Below are positions 22,176-32,912 of a DNA stretch of 64,000 bases, one piece after another. The first letter of the stretch is position 1. Each line of letters starts with the position of its first letter. Origin of the DNA: Seminavis robusta (Eukaryota; Bacillariophyta; Bacillariophyceae; Naviculales; Naviculaceae); contig CAICTM010000063.1 in NCBI GenBank assembly GCA_903772945.1, positions 1-64,000 of the forward strand, in the 5' to 3' direction. The notes below the pieces were generated by a model. That model made no database searches. It saw only the letters and a list, made by a program, of their open reading frames with translations, and was not told where the DNA came from. Position numbers and translations under genes: made by a program.

Positions 22176-23404
22176 CGTCTCCGTCAAACAAAAGAGAGCC
22201 TTAGCACAATACGCTCAGCTATGACAAGCTGCTCTAGGTACGTGGGTGTATTGCCTCCGCCTTGAGTCCACAACACTGATCAACCACACCAAAGCCGCAA
22301 TCAATCGATGGACCGCCGCTGACCTCCTCCATTTTCCCCATCTTCGTCTTCGCAGTCGTGTGTGGTAAAGATTCGGGTCTCGCTCGCCAAAATTGTCTAA
22401 ATGGCGTCGTCCACCGACTTAGGTTGTGGGAATGGCCGTTAATTCCATAGTCTACGATCGGTGATCTAGTTAACCAGTTAGAACTAAGTTGTACCGCCAG
22501 TAGAGCTGCTTGTGTTCTGCCCTGCCGGAACACACGTGTACCGGTCAGAAATTACCGGTAAGCATTAATTTTGTCCTTGCTTGGCCGGGACCAAGGGTCC
22601 TCAGATGGTGATGTATTTGCTTGTATCCTCCCAGCCATCATATGAAAGGCACTTGAAACGACATGGAAGCTGGTGTTCCTTGGTTCGCCTCGGCTGCACA
22701 AGTTTGCAAAAACCGATGAGCCATGGATGCATCTTTTCTCCCTTGGCTGGCCCCCGATCCCAGCTACGGAAGTATTGGGGCAGGATTGGTTATCAAAATT
22801 GTCGTGGATGATGTTGGTTGAATTTGTTTGCCTCCGCCCCAGTTGTAGCCAAACAAGGAGGTATCATCAATACGGAGGCAGTAATGAATGGAACCATCCA
22901 GTTGTAGCCACCACGGGGCATGATTAATACGGAGGCAATCATGGAACGACCACATTCACTGCTGCGAGCAGAGACCTTCGCAGTATTCCACGATCCACGA
23001 TAACACGATAACACGGCCCAACTGCTCTTTGGCGCCGCTGGTTGATTACGGCTGGAGCCGTACCTGGTACCGGAACACGACCTTGCACACGTTTATGCAT
23101 AGTGGCACCACTCGTCAGCTTGTCGTTTGTCGGTTCAATGCGTTCATTGTTACATTGATAGGCTCATTGATGATGCCACGCCGGAGTGACAGCATTTCCA
23201 ACCACAGCCAGAGCGCCACTTCACCCGAAAACCTGAGTTTGAGGGGAGTATTCGTCAAAACAAAAAAGACAAAGTCAGCATGTTGGCATCAATCCAGCTG
23301 TTGCTGCTCTCAAGCCTGTGTTGGTCGGCAGACCCCTTTCAGCCTGCGTACGCCTGCTTTTGCATCAATCGCACCGAAAGCAACAAGGGCTTTCTTGATG
23401 AAAG
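22176..23404. repeat. Intergenic with a 59-bp two-copy tandem repeat
   Basis: Copies start at 22840 and 22899, sharing CAGTTGTAGCC, then AATACGGAGGCA and ATGGAAC. The rest of the interval, including the upstream region of the large LRR gene, shows no gene. Confidence 0.55.
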
Positions 23405-24534
23405 ATGGAAATCTGTTTTCTGACAAAGGGTGGTGCTGGTTTGGCACTTTTCAGCCTTGGCAGCAATGACACCGACTCAGTACCGGTAGATACCAAGGTC
23501 GTGTATCATCGCCTCGTCAAGGCTCTTGAGAAAAACAAACCGCTTCATGTCTTCAAGAACCTTTTGTGTCAGAATCCAAGAGTCCTTGATCTACCTGACG
23601 GTATACTGGAGAAGGACTTTGCCGATATAGATGACAATGAAGATGAGGTTGAAATGTACCGAAAGACATTACTGCACTGGGCCTGTGAGTGCAGCGCTCC
23701 TCTGGATATTATTGAATTCCTGGTGCAGCAAAAGCCGGAGGCCACAACAGAGAGTGAATATGATGATGGCATGTGGTTGCCACTCAACAGTGCACTGAAT
23801 GCTGCAGCTCCACTGGATGTTGTGATATTGCTCCTGGAAACGACTGTGCGAATGGATTCAAGAGCTCTGGATTGGCAATATGGTTGCGCATACTGGTATG
23901 AACAAGAGACTTGTTTGCACATTGCTTGTGGTCGCAAGCTTCTTTGGACGTTGTCAACTATTTGATACGGCAGAATCCCAACATGCTTCGACGGTGTCAC
24001 GTTGGCAGGAGACCCCGCTTCACCGGGCTTGCTGGACTGGAGCGCCACTGGAAGTTGTGCAGCTACTGATCGACAAGTATCCGGCTGCTTTGGGAATGAT
24101 CGATGTTGACAGGAAGACACCCCTTCACAGGGCTTGTATGCATCCTCGCTCACGAGAAGGAAAGGTGGTGGTAGAATACGTGGTCGGGCGCGGTCTATGC
24201 TTGCTTGATGCATTCCTTCGGCTGGCTGGCAAAGCCTTGGAGTGTTTGACCACGGCGACCCACCTGCGTTAGGACCCATGTGACGGAATGGATCTTGAAA
24301 TCAGACATGAATAATGATATCAAAGCCATGATGGCGAGCATTGATGACGACGAGATGGGTGAATCGGATGAGCTTTTGGCAGCGCAGAAAGCAGCCTCGA
24401 GCCAGCATTTGAACATTGCGACCATCAAGACCCTTGTCATCAATACAGAGATTCAAAAGTTGTTTCAACAGCAAGAGTTTCAATCTGCCGTCAACGAGGT
24501 TGCGTTTCTGGTTGCCAGTCGAGGAGTGAATTGA
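23405..24534 (+). pseudogene. Decayed ankyrin-repeat gene
   Basis: The first open piece (ATG 23405, 186 codons) has TLLHWACECSAPLDIIEFLV and two further ankyrin-like units ending with CLHIACG near 23933. Coding sense then moves to another frame (ASLDVVNYLIRQNPNML, about 23938-23985). It then moves to a third frame (ETPLHRACWTGAPLEVVQLL and KTPLHRAC, about 24010-24140). A final open piece (24280-24534) encodes an acidic helical tail ending QSAVNEVAFLVASRG. T-PLH-x-AC-x-x-G and LE-V-V-x-x-LL are clear ankyrin signatures. No GT-AG intron I can see repairs the frames. At least two frame changes, so the gene is broken or mis-assembled. Confidence 0.65.
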
Positions 24535-24842
24535 GTCGAGCGAGATACGGTACGGAACCGACAATACCGACAATGGATGGCTTTGTCCATTCTCGAGGGC
24601 CAGCTGCACATTGTCCCCACGGAATCGTTGCCTTCTATCAGAGCAAGTGAACCCGCCACAGCCCTTGGTGGCTTCTGGAGGACCCGCTAAGGGGCAGCGC
24701 TGCGAATTACGACAGTGCGTACCGGTATGGGTTCGCTTCGATTGAGTACTTGCTTGGTCATGCTATACATCAAAATACATCTATGGCATTCATGTAGTCA
24801 AGTAGATAGTCCCAAAACAAATCATGTATTTGTTATAAAAAA

Positions 24843-26105
24843 TTACATTTTCGAATCCATTGCCAGCCGCCGCGAGAAGGATCGTCCTCCATGAATTGCC
24901 ATGGGGTCCATTACGTTGTTGTTATTGCGGATGGTACTGGCATCCATACCAAAATCGGCGGTGCTGTTCATGAATCGCTGCAAGGTGGAGCTTGTCATGG
25001 CGCCATGACCACTATTCTTGTCGAGCTTGCGAATGACACTGCGCTTGGGAATCGGCAAGTGTTGGTGATCACTGACACTGGCGGACATCATGCTTTCGTC
25101 GTCCATGAGAAGATCGCGACAGGACATGGCCTTGCCATACAGTGGTCGACCGCGGGGTGACGGTCTCTTGGGTTTGGGGCTGCTGCCTGATGTGGAGTGT
25201 GTGGATGTGTTATTATGGAATGACTTGGAGGATGACAAGCTGTTGTGAAAGCTTTCTTCCAGCAACTGCAGCGAAAAGTCCGTCTTGCTGTCGTTCATAC
25301 TCTTGCTGCGGCGCACGAGATGTCGACAACTGGTGCAGCGGGAAGACCCGAGCTGTGAACGACGACCACCACCGACAGCGCCGCAAGTAGTAGCGTCGGC
25401 AAACAAGTCTTTGACGCTCTTGGTCTTTCGCATGATATGAGCCAGCCCCGGTCGTCCAGTCGATGCATGGTTGCTGCCATTCAAGTTCATCATACTCTTG
25501 TTCTTGCCACCGCGAGACTTGAGCAGCATCATGCGACGATTGGCTCGTTGTAGCGGCGCTTCTTCTTGTCGTTGTTGTTGTGGCTCTTCCGATTCTTCGT
25601 CGTGGTTGTTGTTGCTGCTGCTGCTGTTGTTGTTCTCGTCATCGTCGACCTCGGCCATGATCATGGCACTCAGTGAATTTTGCAGGTGATCGTAACTGGA
25701 TAGCTTGCGTTCGTCGAAGGATGTGCAACGTTCCATGGAACTGCGACGGACGCGGAATCGCACCGGTAGAGATGTGTCATCGTTCAGGGCAAAGCTCTCC
25801 TCCAACGAGTTGCTGTCACTGCTGGAGCTGTTCATGCTGGATGTGGATTGGTGGAGCGCACTGTCGATCGTATCAAGCACATCTCTTCTTCTTCGGTTGC
25901 CACCATGAAAGCTTTTGCTGGGAAAGAGAGACGGCTTGGTGTTGCCGAGTTTGGCCTTTTGCGTCGAATAGTCCACCAGAAGCGACAGCCTGCGAGAGGG
26001 ACCTTGATCGTTGTTCAGTGTCTTGCCTGTGGATTGGTTCATCATGCTGCGGCGGGGTTGGTTGGTAGTGGTGGTGGTGTTCGAGGTGTCAACGTAAAGA
26101 CCCAT
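24843..26105 (-). CDS. Family member C: LVDYST protein lacking the C-terminal block
   Basis: 420 residues from the ATG at 26105. Seen: LVDYSTQK at 43-50; an acidic LEESFALNDD stretch at 101-110; RFRVRRSS at 116-123; YDHLQNSLSAM at 138-148, the family's helix block; acidic, Ser and Asn tracts; MSCRDLL and SVKDLF repeats shared with member D; many R-x-x-S sites. FVTGSRIRR is absent: the protein ends with RSFSRRLAMDSKM. The reading frame is clean, so loss of the block is real rather than a frameshift within the frame; a spliced 3' exon remains possible. Confidence 0.8.
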   Translation of the reverse strand: MGLYVDTSNTTTTTNQPRRSMMNQSTGKTLNNDQGPSRRLSLLVDYSTQKAKLGNTKPSLFPSKSFHGGNRRRRDVLDTIDSALHQSTSSMNSSSSDSNSLEESFALNDDTSLPVRFRVRRSSMERCTSFDERKLSSYDHLQNSLSAMIMAEVDDDENNNSSSSNNNHDEESEEPQQQRQEEAPLQRANRRMMLLKSRGGKNKSMMNLNGSNHASTGRPGLAHIMRKTKSVKDLFADATTCGAVGGGRRSQLGSSRCTSCRHLVRRSKSMNDSKTDFSLQLLEESFHNSLSSSKSFHNNTSTHSTSGSSPKPKRPSPRGRPLYGKAMSCRDLLMDDESMMSASVSDHQHLPIPKRSVIRKLDKNSGHGAMTSSTLQRFMNSTADFGMDASTIRNNNNVMDPMAIHGGRSFSRRLAMDSKM

Positions 26106-27522
26106 CGTAAGGACTTTTTGTGGGTGGTTGGTGTTTCAAAGGTGTTGGTAACTCTGATTTGAAAACTGTAAACTAAAAACAGGAACAACAGTTTCTACGA
26201 TAGAAAAACAGGACAGAGTCGAGTCATAGAAACCCGCTGCTGCCAGTTTGCTTTGGAGCCAGGCCATCCAGCATAGCAGCGAGCAGTGTATCCAGTATCC
26301 AGTACTACAGTAGAAGCCAGTGTGACTCGAAAGTTGGAGCATTGTCGACCCTAATACCGACCTACGCAGCAACCTATGCAAACTTGCTGGAACCTGAAAT
26401 GACATACAGGAGTACTGTACGTGTAGACTGTGCTTGCCAGTTCGCAACCACAGAAGGCCATTACTTATGTTCTTCAAGTTCAGCTGATCGGGGAGCATTC
26501 CAAAAGTGGTTAGGTGCAAACAATGAGCATGAGTAGATTAATACTGGTGTAAAGTATGCTTTGACACTGATCTAAATCTAATGTATTTGCCTGGTCAGCA
26601 AACTGCTTCAGATACAGCTTAACACTGACCTATGAGCTGACTAGATACACGTTGGGGGTTGGTGAGATCTGCTTACGAATAGATGGACTGATCTAAATAA
26701 GAATTAGGAGCTGTTCCGACTCCGAAGCCAGTAAGGAAAGTAATGTTAAGTCTGGGTGAATTCGTCAGCACATTCCAAACAGCACCGTAGCATCGTCTCA
26801 ATAGTAGTCAAACGGGATGACCTTCCCACTATGATCCTGGCAGGAATGAACTTATGAACAGTCGCTTTACTGTGGACTGCCTAATTGTGATTTAATTAAG
26901 CTTTTAATTAAAGGTTGTCACTGTCCCCTGTCGAGAGTGTCCGGTAGAAAGCTGGGAAGTGCAAAGCGAAGGTGGGAGTCGAGTCGATAGGTTGTTTGGA
27001 GATCGTGAAATCGCAACACTTCGCAACAATGATAAGAACGCTGATGAGAGCTTGGGCTCAAAAACACAATACAGTACAATGTCATGTACTTTATAAAGAG
27101 AGACCCGAGATCCATCCTAGTACCAGTGTAATAAAAGGAGCTGTAAGGCAGCTGGGATCCGGATGCGGAAGAAGCTCAACCCTTCTTTGCAGCTGCGGTA
27201 ATAGCTTCGTCGCGCAATCTTCGAAGGGAAACGCAGCCAACCACATACATACTCGAGTTGCTTGTACTCAGTACTTGTCGTGCATGCAGCCAGTTCGCAA
27301 GAGCACCTTGACTTGCAGGAAACGGGGCCTGCGCTTCTATTTCGGTGGTCTCAGCATCACAGCTCCCCTCTCCTTCCTAAGGCTCTACAACATACCAGCT
27401 ACATGTAGCTGGAGTCCTGGTATGAAGGGAATGTATGAACTTACATGCATTACAGCTAGCTAAGTACCGTCGCTAGCACAGATAGATATGGTTGGCCACC
27501 ACAAAAAAGAGACGCCTCTCAA
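26106..27522. other. Intergenic, no recognisable gene
   Basis: Short frames only; the longest (about 163 codons near 27.0 kb) has no domain and unconvincing composition. TTAATTAAGCTTTTAATTAA, a near-palindrome, lies at about 26892-26911. Confidence 0.5.
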
Positions 27523-29397
27523 TCAAACAGAACGAAGTGCATCCAGATGGGAATAGTACTCGTCTGTTTCCATGTACAAACCACAAGTCTTGGCACATTG
27601 AGACCTCACTTCCCAAAAGTTGCATCGGTGCCTTGTTTCAGCACAATCGTTGCGTAGATCCCTCGTTTCGATGGGTGCCCTCCCAAAATCGTTCGCCAAA
27701 TTCCTCCCCTTTTGCGCTCGGTACCAGTCCTTGTCATCGTGAATGGGCCATGACGATGTGGTATCATCCGCAAGCACTTCCACGTTCCGCTCCGTGATTT
27801 CCGAAACCCAAACGGACATGGAGAGTCGGAATCCCTTGCTAGCTCTATAGTCGCACTCTCCTGTAGCGTGCCAAGAATCACTACCAATGACCGTAGCCAC
27901 GTTGTACTTTAAGTTGATGGGGGCACACATATCCTCAAAGCCACCAATGTACAGAGACGCTTCCTGGTCCTCCGCTTCTGGAAGGTAGATTGGGATCAAA
28001 ATGTTGTAAAACGCACCTCGGGTTTCGGGCGCATCTCGATGGAGGTGCGCAATGGTATCTTCATTCTCGGGGTCGGCGTCGTCAAAGTGCGATACAATAA
28101 TCGCACCATTGCCATGAATGACCAAATTGGGCTGATTGAGCTGTTGTCGAATGGTGTTCATGACCATTTCAAAGTTACCTCTGCGTAGAATCTCATTCAA
28201 TCGTTCATAGCATGCCTCATCGGCCGGATCAAACCACACCATGTCGGTGGGCCAGTGGTCGGCTCGTTTCACATTCCAATGATACCCATCCTTCATGGTC
28301 CAAACTTTGGCTTCTTCCTCTTGTTTTCTCGTGAGATTGAATGGTACTCTCTCTTGATACGGAGCAGTATCGTTGATGGTGGGGTAGAGTAACTCATTGA
28401 CTACATCAAGGACCCCTGTTGTCTCAAAGTAGTCCCGAAAGCCTTGAAGGAGCTCGGGTGGCAACCCCACGGCAAAGATTTCGTCATCCTCGACGATTTC
28501 CAAAGTATGACGCCAGCGAATGGGTACCGCCTCGCCTGGTTCAATGGATTTGGGAAGCAAAAAGTGGGGTTGCTCGTCTTGAGAATCAAAGTGTTGATCT
28601 ATTTCTTGCGGTGACATGTAAAACAGTGGATCGTCCTCATAAAAGAAGAAAGGATCTTCTTCCATCATTTCATCAATGTCCCAAAAGTCATACTCTCCTT
28701 CATCCACATGGCAGACTGCATTGGAGATGTAGAAATCTTGTTCCTTGTACCAAGAGCGATCTTCTGGGTAGCAAAAGAAATCTAGCCAACACGAAAGGAA
28801 AGGAGGTAGACGAAAAAGGGTCGCATTAGCAAGCTGAAGGATACCCATCTTAACGTCTTCTTTCGCTGTCTTACCATCTTCAAACCATTCAAAAGTGTCA
28901 AACTCGTCCTCATCAAACTCTTCAAATTCGTCTCCAAACTCCTCAAATTCGTCTCCAAAGATTTCTTCTTGATGAGGATGATTAAAGTGTTCCCATTGAC
29001 TTTGTTCATCTTCGTCATCATCGTCATCAGATGAATCTTCAAAGTAGTATTCAAAGTCATCATCGCTGTCACTATCCAAGTCGAGCGCACTAATGTTATC
29101 CTCGTCGATTTCTTCATCCTCCTCAAAGTCTTCTTCGTCCATATATTCTCCTTCGTCAACTTCCTCTTCTACTAAATGTGCCTCCTCCATGAAGCGTCGG
29201 TGGAACTCGAGGGGAGGCAGCGATGGCTTTTTGACAGTATTTTTGTGTAGGGAGACATTGTTGTTGTTGGATGGATCAGTCGTTTCGTGGCGGACAACCA
29301 CAAACCTGTGTGCTTCGTTGGATCCTCCATGGGCGCCGTGAAACAACACCAACGACAGAGACAACAGTTGTACTAGCAGCAAAGAAGACATCATCAT
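27523..29397 (-). CDS. Secreted 2OG-Fe(II) dioxygenase-like protein with acidic region and ShK-like tail
   Basis: 625 residues from the ATG at 29397, chosen over an upstream TTG because MMMSSLLLVQLLSLSLVLFH is a textbook signal peptide. Residues about 70-170 are strongly acidic (Asp/Glu runs). The C-terminal half looks like a 2-oxoglutarate/Fe(II) dioxygenase jelly roll: H453-x-D455 (HLHRD), distal H510 (DSWHATGEC) and R524 (GFRLSMSVWV), which could bind 2-oxoglutarate. It ends with NDCAETRHRC, W and QCAKTCG, a ShK-toxin-like cysteine pattern also found on plant and algal prolyl 4-hydroxylases. Likely acts in the secretory pathway or outside the cell, perhaps hydroxylating proteins; the substrate is unknown. 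It is divergently placed to the GPCR-like gene. The enzyme class is an inference from spacing. Confidence 0.75.
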   Translation of the reverse strand: MMMSSLLLVQLLSLSLVLFHGAHGGSNEAHRFVVVRHETTDPSNNNNVSLHKNTVKKPSLPPLEFHRRFMEEAHLVEEEVDEGEYMDEEDFEEDEEIDEDNISALDLDSDSDDDFEYYFEDSSDDDDDEDEQSQWEHFNHPHQEEIFGDEFEEFGDEFEEFDEDEFDTFEWFEDGKTAKEDVKMGILQLANATLFRLPPFLSCWLDFFCYPEDRSWYKEQDFYISNAVCHVDEGEYDFWDIDEMMEEDPFFFYEDDPLFYMSPQEIDQHFDSQDEQPHFLLPKSIEPGEAVPIRWRHTLEIVEDDEIFAVGLPPELLQGFRDYFETTGVLDVVNELLYPTINDTAPYQERVPFNLTRKQEEEAKVWTMKDGYHWNVKRADHWPTDMVWFDPADEACYERLNEILRRGNFEMVMNTIRQQLNQPNLVIHGNGAIIVSHFDDADPENEDTIAHLHRDAPETRGAFYNILIPIYLPEAEDQEASLYIGGFEDMCAPINLKYNVATVIGSDSWHATGECDYRASKGFRLSMSVWVSEITERNVEVLADDTTSSWPIHDDKDWYRAQKGRNLANDFGRAPIETRDLRNDCAETRHRCNFWEVRSQCAKTCGLYMETDEYYSHLDALRSV

Positions 29398-29559
29398 CGT
29401 GGCATGATAATCCAAAAATGGGATTGTGAGGTTCGTGCCATTTTCAAGCCCCCGCGGGACAAAACCCGAACCTTCGGATTTGCAAAGCTGCCAGGCGTGA
29501 GATTCAAAATTCAAACAGCCCGCTTGCGTTCTTAGAGAAGGACTGAGTGTCTCAAGCAA

Positions 29560-29567
29560 TGACGTCA
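29560..29567. promoter_or_regulatory. Perfect CRE palindrome (TGACGTCA) in a bidirectional intergenic region
   Basis: TGACGTCA lies between two divergent genes, 163 bp upstream of the ATG at 29397 and 85 bp before the first recognisable codons of the GPCR-like gene. bZIP factors bind this octamer. In Phaeodactylum TGACGT-type elements act in CO2/cAMP-responsive promoters (recalled). Regulation here is inferred from position only. Confidence 0.4.
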
Positions 29568-29651
29568 TTCAAGTTGGTTGCAAAGAGAAAAACAACGCAA
29601 GGAGAAAACAACCCACCAAAATCAAGGTTGCTTCCGTCATTCCTCTAGCTA

Positions 29652-31162
29652 GTGACCGCTCCAGTGAGCGCGGTAGGGTCACTGCTGGTATTATGTACCA
29701 TTTATCGCATGGAACGACGGCGGCGATGGACGGTCTATCATCGATTGATTCTTTGCATTTCCGTCTTTGACTTGATCATGTCACTGGCGTATTCCTTCGG
29801 GTCCATGCCCCTCCCCCCGGAAACGGGTATTCCTTCCGCCCGAGGCAGCTTTGCGGCGTGTACCGCCCAAGGACTCGCCAAGCAATTTGGAGCCTTTGGA
29901 TTTGTCTACTCGGCATGTCTAGTCATCTATTTCATGCTCATGATTTGCTACAATTACCGAGAAGAACAAATTGCCGCCTATCACGAAAAAGTCATGCACG
30001 GCATTACCATCGGCTTGGCCTTTGGCACGGGCATGGTCGGATTGGCGTACCAATTCTTTAACCCCCGTCGTCACGGGATGCTGGGTAGCCGCCTATCCAC
30101 CCTTTTGGGATGTCAATCCAACCATGACATGTACGCGGGGTGCCAATGCCGAAGTCTTTTTGCTGTGGGCCGTGACAATACCGGCATTCTTGGTGCTCGT
30201 AACTGAATTGACGTGTCTGGCCATTATTGCGTGGACCGTCCGACGCAAGTCGCGACACATGCAACGATTTGACTTCGTGCGACAAAGTACCAGCGATTCC
30301 CAGTCACTGCAATTCCAAGCGACGGGACGACGACAATCCTTTTTGCGACAATCTACGCAACGATCATCTTCTTCTTCTGCACCAACGGCATTTGATCGAT
30401 TTGCTCGTGAAGTGCAGGTGCAGAGTTTTCTGTACGCCGCCTCCTTTATCAATTCCGGTCTAATACCGTGTCTGTCATTCGGCTGGTGGATCGTGCCAAC
30501 GAAACCAATCGACTCTTGAACGACTTGTTTTGGGTAAGTCGTCACTGATCAAAGTCGAGTGGAGTCATCGACAAAGGAACCAAAAGACATTTCTCGCAAC
30601 ATGCTTACCATCCATTCTGCCTTGTCAGGTATATGTGCTTGCCGTGACTTTTCTGCCATTGCAGGGGATTTGGAATGCCACGATTTTTAGTCGCCCCCGG
30701 TATCTTCAATTTCGAAAACGGGATCCCGACGGCAGTTGCTGGTACGCCATGAAGCAGAGCATTTGGAATCCTTCCATGGCATTTCAAAACAGCAGCAATC
30801 GAACATCCGTGCGGCGAAATTTGAGGACGTCCTCGTTCACCAATCAACAACTTCTGCCCAAGAAATGGAAAGATCATAGCAATCATGATGATTGCAACGA
30901 CAGCAATGATGATTGCAACGACAATGTTGACACGCACAATCAATCCACTGCAACCCAATCCCACACTGGTGATGATGTCAAGAAATCGACAACAGAACAA
31001 CTACAACGAGTTGCAGTTCCATCTTGTGGTGACGACGATGATGTCGCGAGCGACGGGGATTCTGACCACAGTGACATCGTAAAAACAGAGAAGCACTGCG
31101 AGAGGGAAGAAGAAGAGTGTCAAGTCCACGGTAGGACAGGGGACACATCGAGTGCAGAGTAG
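29652..31162 (+). pseudogene. GPCR-like (cAMP-receptor type) seven-helix gene with frame breaks
   Basis: Seven-helix protein: TM1 from the GTG at 29652, TM2 (YHRLILCISVFDLIMSLAY), TM3 (FGFVYSACLVIYFMLMIC), TM4 (ITIGLAFGTGMVGLAYQFF), TM5 (LLWAVTIPAFLVLVTEL) and a Ser/Arg-rich third loop. TM6 starts SFLYAASFINS; TM7 (VLAVTFLPLQGIWNATIF) is followed by SRPRY. The frame shifts by one base at a run of five C (about 30061-30065) and again near 30462. A good GTAAGT...CAG intron (30534-30628) then rejoins NDLFW to VYVLAV in phase 0. The tail is hydrophilic with Asp/Asn runs, ending at 31162. No ATG is visible; an in-frame stop at 29646 just precedes TM1, so a 5' exon is missing or unseen. Two breaks: pseudogene, or assembly indels. 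Confidence 0.6.
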
Positions 31163-31793
31163 TATAACTCAAGGGCACATATACAAACAAAACAAGGTAC
31201 ATGGAGTGCATGTGGCTTACCTGCCGTCATTTGGGTCAATTTCTGGCTGTATTTCCAGTTCAACAGATTGTAGGTGTCCAAAAACCTGGCCCTTTGGCAC
31301 CAAGATCCGGGTCAACTTTCAGCCAATTCAATCTTTTCCAACCAGTGAGTCTAGGTATCAGGTCCAGATCCATGCAAAACTCCTATATCACTGAATTTTT
31401 GTCAACATATTCAGGGCCTTTGGAGGCAAGAAATCCAACAGCTCCTGGTTTGGATCAGTACCGGTACCGGTAGACGAGACTGGGTTGTTTAGAGTAGCAA
31501 GGCTATGACATAGCTAGCAGCAACACATCATGGCGTTTGGATGGAGGGTGATGACCTCGGGTGTGGGCTGGCACCGTGGTGTTTGGGGAGACGGCTTTTT
31601 TGGGTGATCAGGTGGCCTCACTGGCTTAACTTAATTAAGACGTGCATTGTCGGACGCTCCAGAGACAGAGATTTAGAGCACGGCTCAAACTTAGGGAGCG
31701 CACCGAAACTTCCAGCAGAGATGGATCACTGTTTGTCGAAGTGATCATCAGCAAACAACCAACCGACCAGGAAACAACTCACATCCACCAACC
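31163..31793. other. Intergenic, no recognisable gene
   Basis: No gene seen. ACCGGTACCGGT occurs near 31461. A TTAATTAA octamer lies near 31631. Confidence 0.5.
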
Positions 31794-32912
31794 ATGATGT
31801 TTCCGCGTCTTTTCTCTCCGACAGGGGCCGCTTTCTTGGGCTTGACTTCCTTCCTCTTGTTCAGCAGCCCTGCATCTGCTTTGCTGGACTGCGTTGCCGA
31901 CGAAACTTGTGCCAATTCTGATTTTCATCAGCTTGGTGACCGAACGGACCCACAGGGATGCTACGATGCCTGCGTTGCGATTCTGGGGGATGCGAATTTA
32001 TGCACTCATACCATTACGAGAACTGGTACTACCCTATGTTACCGTTGTCCTAGTGGCTTTGTAGCCGGCGCTGCTGGTGGAGGCAACCTCGGCTGTACCT
32101 GGAGACCCGATCCTACCGTGGGTAACGATCCTGGCACTACTACTGTTGGTGCTGGAGAAGATCCACACTTTAAGACATGGTCTGGATCCTTTTATGATTA
32201 CATGGGTGAATGTGACCTTACATTGATCCATGCCCCCTTCTTTGATGAACAGAAGAACCAGACCATGACCATTGCTATTCGAACAAGGATCCGACGTGAA
32301 TATTCCTACATTGAAACAGCGGCTGTTAAGATCGGAGAGGAGATTATGCAAGTCAGCAGTTTTGGTGACTACGCCCTCAATGGTGTATCCACAGCAAAAC
32401 TGCCTGCTTCCATTTCTGGCTACAACATTCACCACACGCAGCTCAACAAAAAGGCCCACATTTTCACTATCGAGCTTGGCAATAATAATAATGATGGCGA
32501 GAGCATTATTCTTCGCACCTTCAAGGATTGGGTTTCTGTAAAGTTGTCCAACCCCAGCAAGGCCCGGTACCATCAGAGCTATGGAATGATGGGAGAGTTT
32601 GGGTCTGGCAAGTTGCTCGGCAGAGATGGCGTCACAGAGATTACTAATGATCCCAATGCCTTGGCTGCCGAGTGGCAAGTCCGTGACGATGAGCCCATGC
32701 TCTTCCAGGCAGCCAGACGCCCCCAATATCCTCAAGCATGCAAGCTTCCGGATCCAAACCAAAAGATTGGTCGTCGTCTTGGAGAAAATACCGTTTCAGT
32801 CAGGGCAGCAGAGAAGGCTTGTGTTGCTGCTAGGGCGGAGAACTTGAATGGCTGTATCCATGATGTCATGGCCACGGGTGATTTGGACGTAGCTGCTGCG
32901 GGAGCATTTTAA
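31794..32912 (+). CDS. Secreted VWD/GDPH-domain protein
   Basis: 372 residues. MMFPRLFSP and a hydrophobic stretch ending SSPASA (cleavage after about residue 29) form a signal peptide. Mature protein: a Cys-rich N-terminal module (eight Cys, about 30-105) similar in spacing to small EGF/PAN-like modules, a Thr/Gly linker, then a domain beginning GEDPHFKTWSG and YDYMGECDL (about 120-300). This matches the start of von Willebrand factor type D domains; diatom workers call the same motif GDPH. The end of the protein has further Cys and a basic-acidic tail. Likely exported to the cell surface or extracellular matrix; GDPH domains have been reported in diatom adhesion trail proteins (recalled). 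No membrane anchor is seen. Confidence 0.8.
   Translation: MMFPRLFSPTGAAFLGLTSFLLFSSPASALLDCVADETCANSDFHQLGDRTDPQGCYDACVAILGDANLCTHTITRTGTTLCYRCPSGFVAGAAGGGNLGCTWRPDPTVGNDPGTTTVGAGEDPHFKTWSGSFYDYMGECDLTLIHAPFFDEQKNQTMTIAIRTRIRREYSYIETAAVKIGEEIMQVSSFGDYALNGVSTAKLPASISGYNIHHTQLNKKAHIFTIELGNNNNDGESIILRTFKDWVSVKLSNPSKARYHQSYGMMGEFGSGKLLGRDGVTEITNDPNALAAEWQVRDDEPMLFQAARRPQYPQACKLPDPNQKIGRRLGENTVSVRAAEKACVAARAENLNGCIHDVMATGDLDVAAAGAF

Noticed and set aside
32034-32762. 242-codon minus-strand frame
   Set aside because: Antisense to the secreted VWD protein; no recognisable features.
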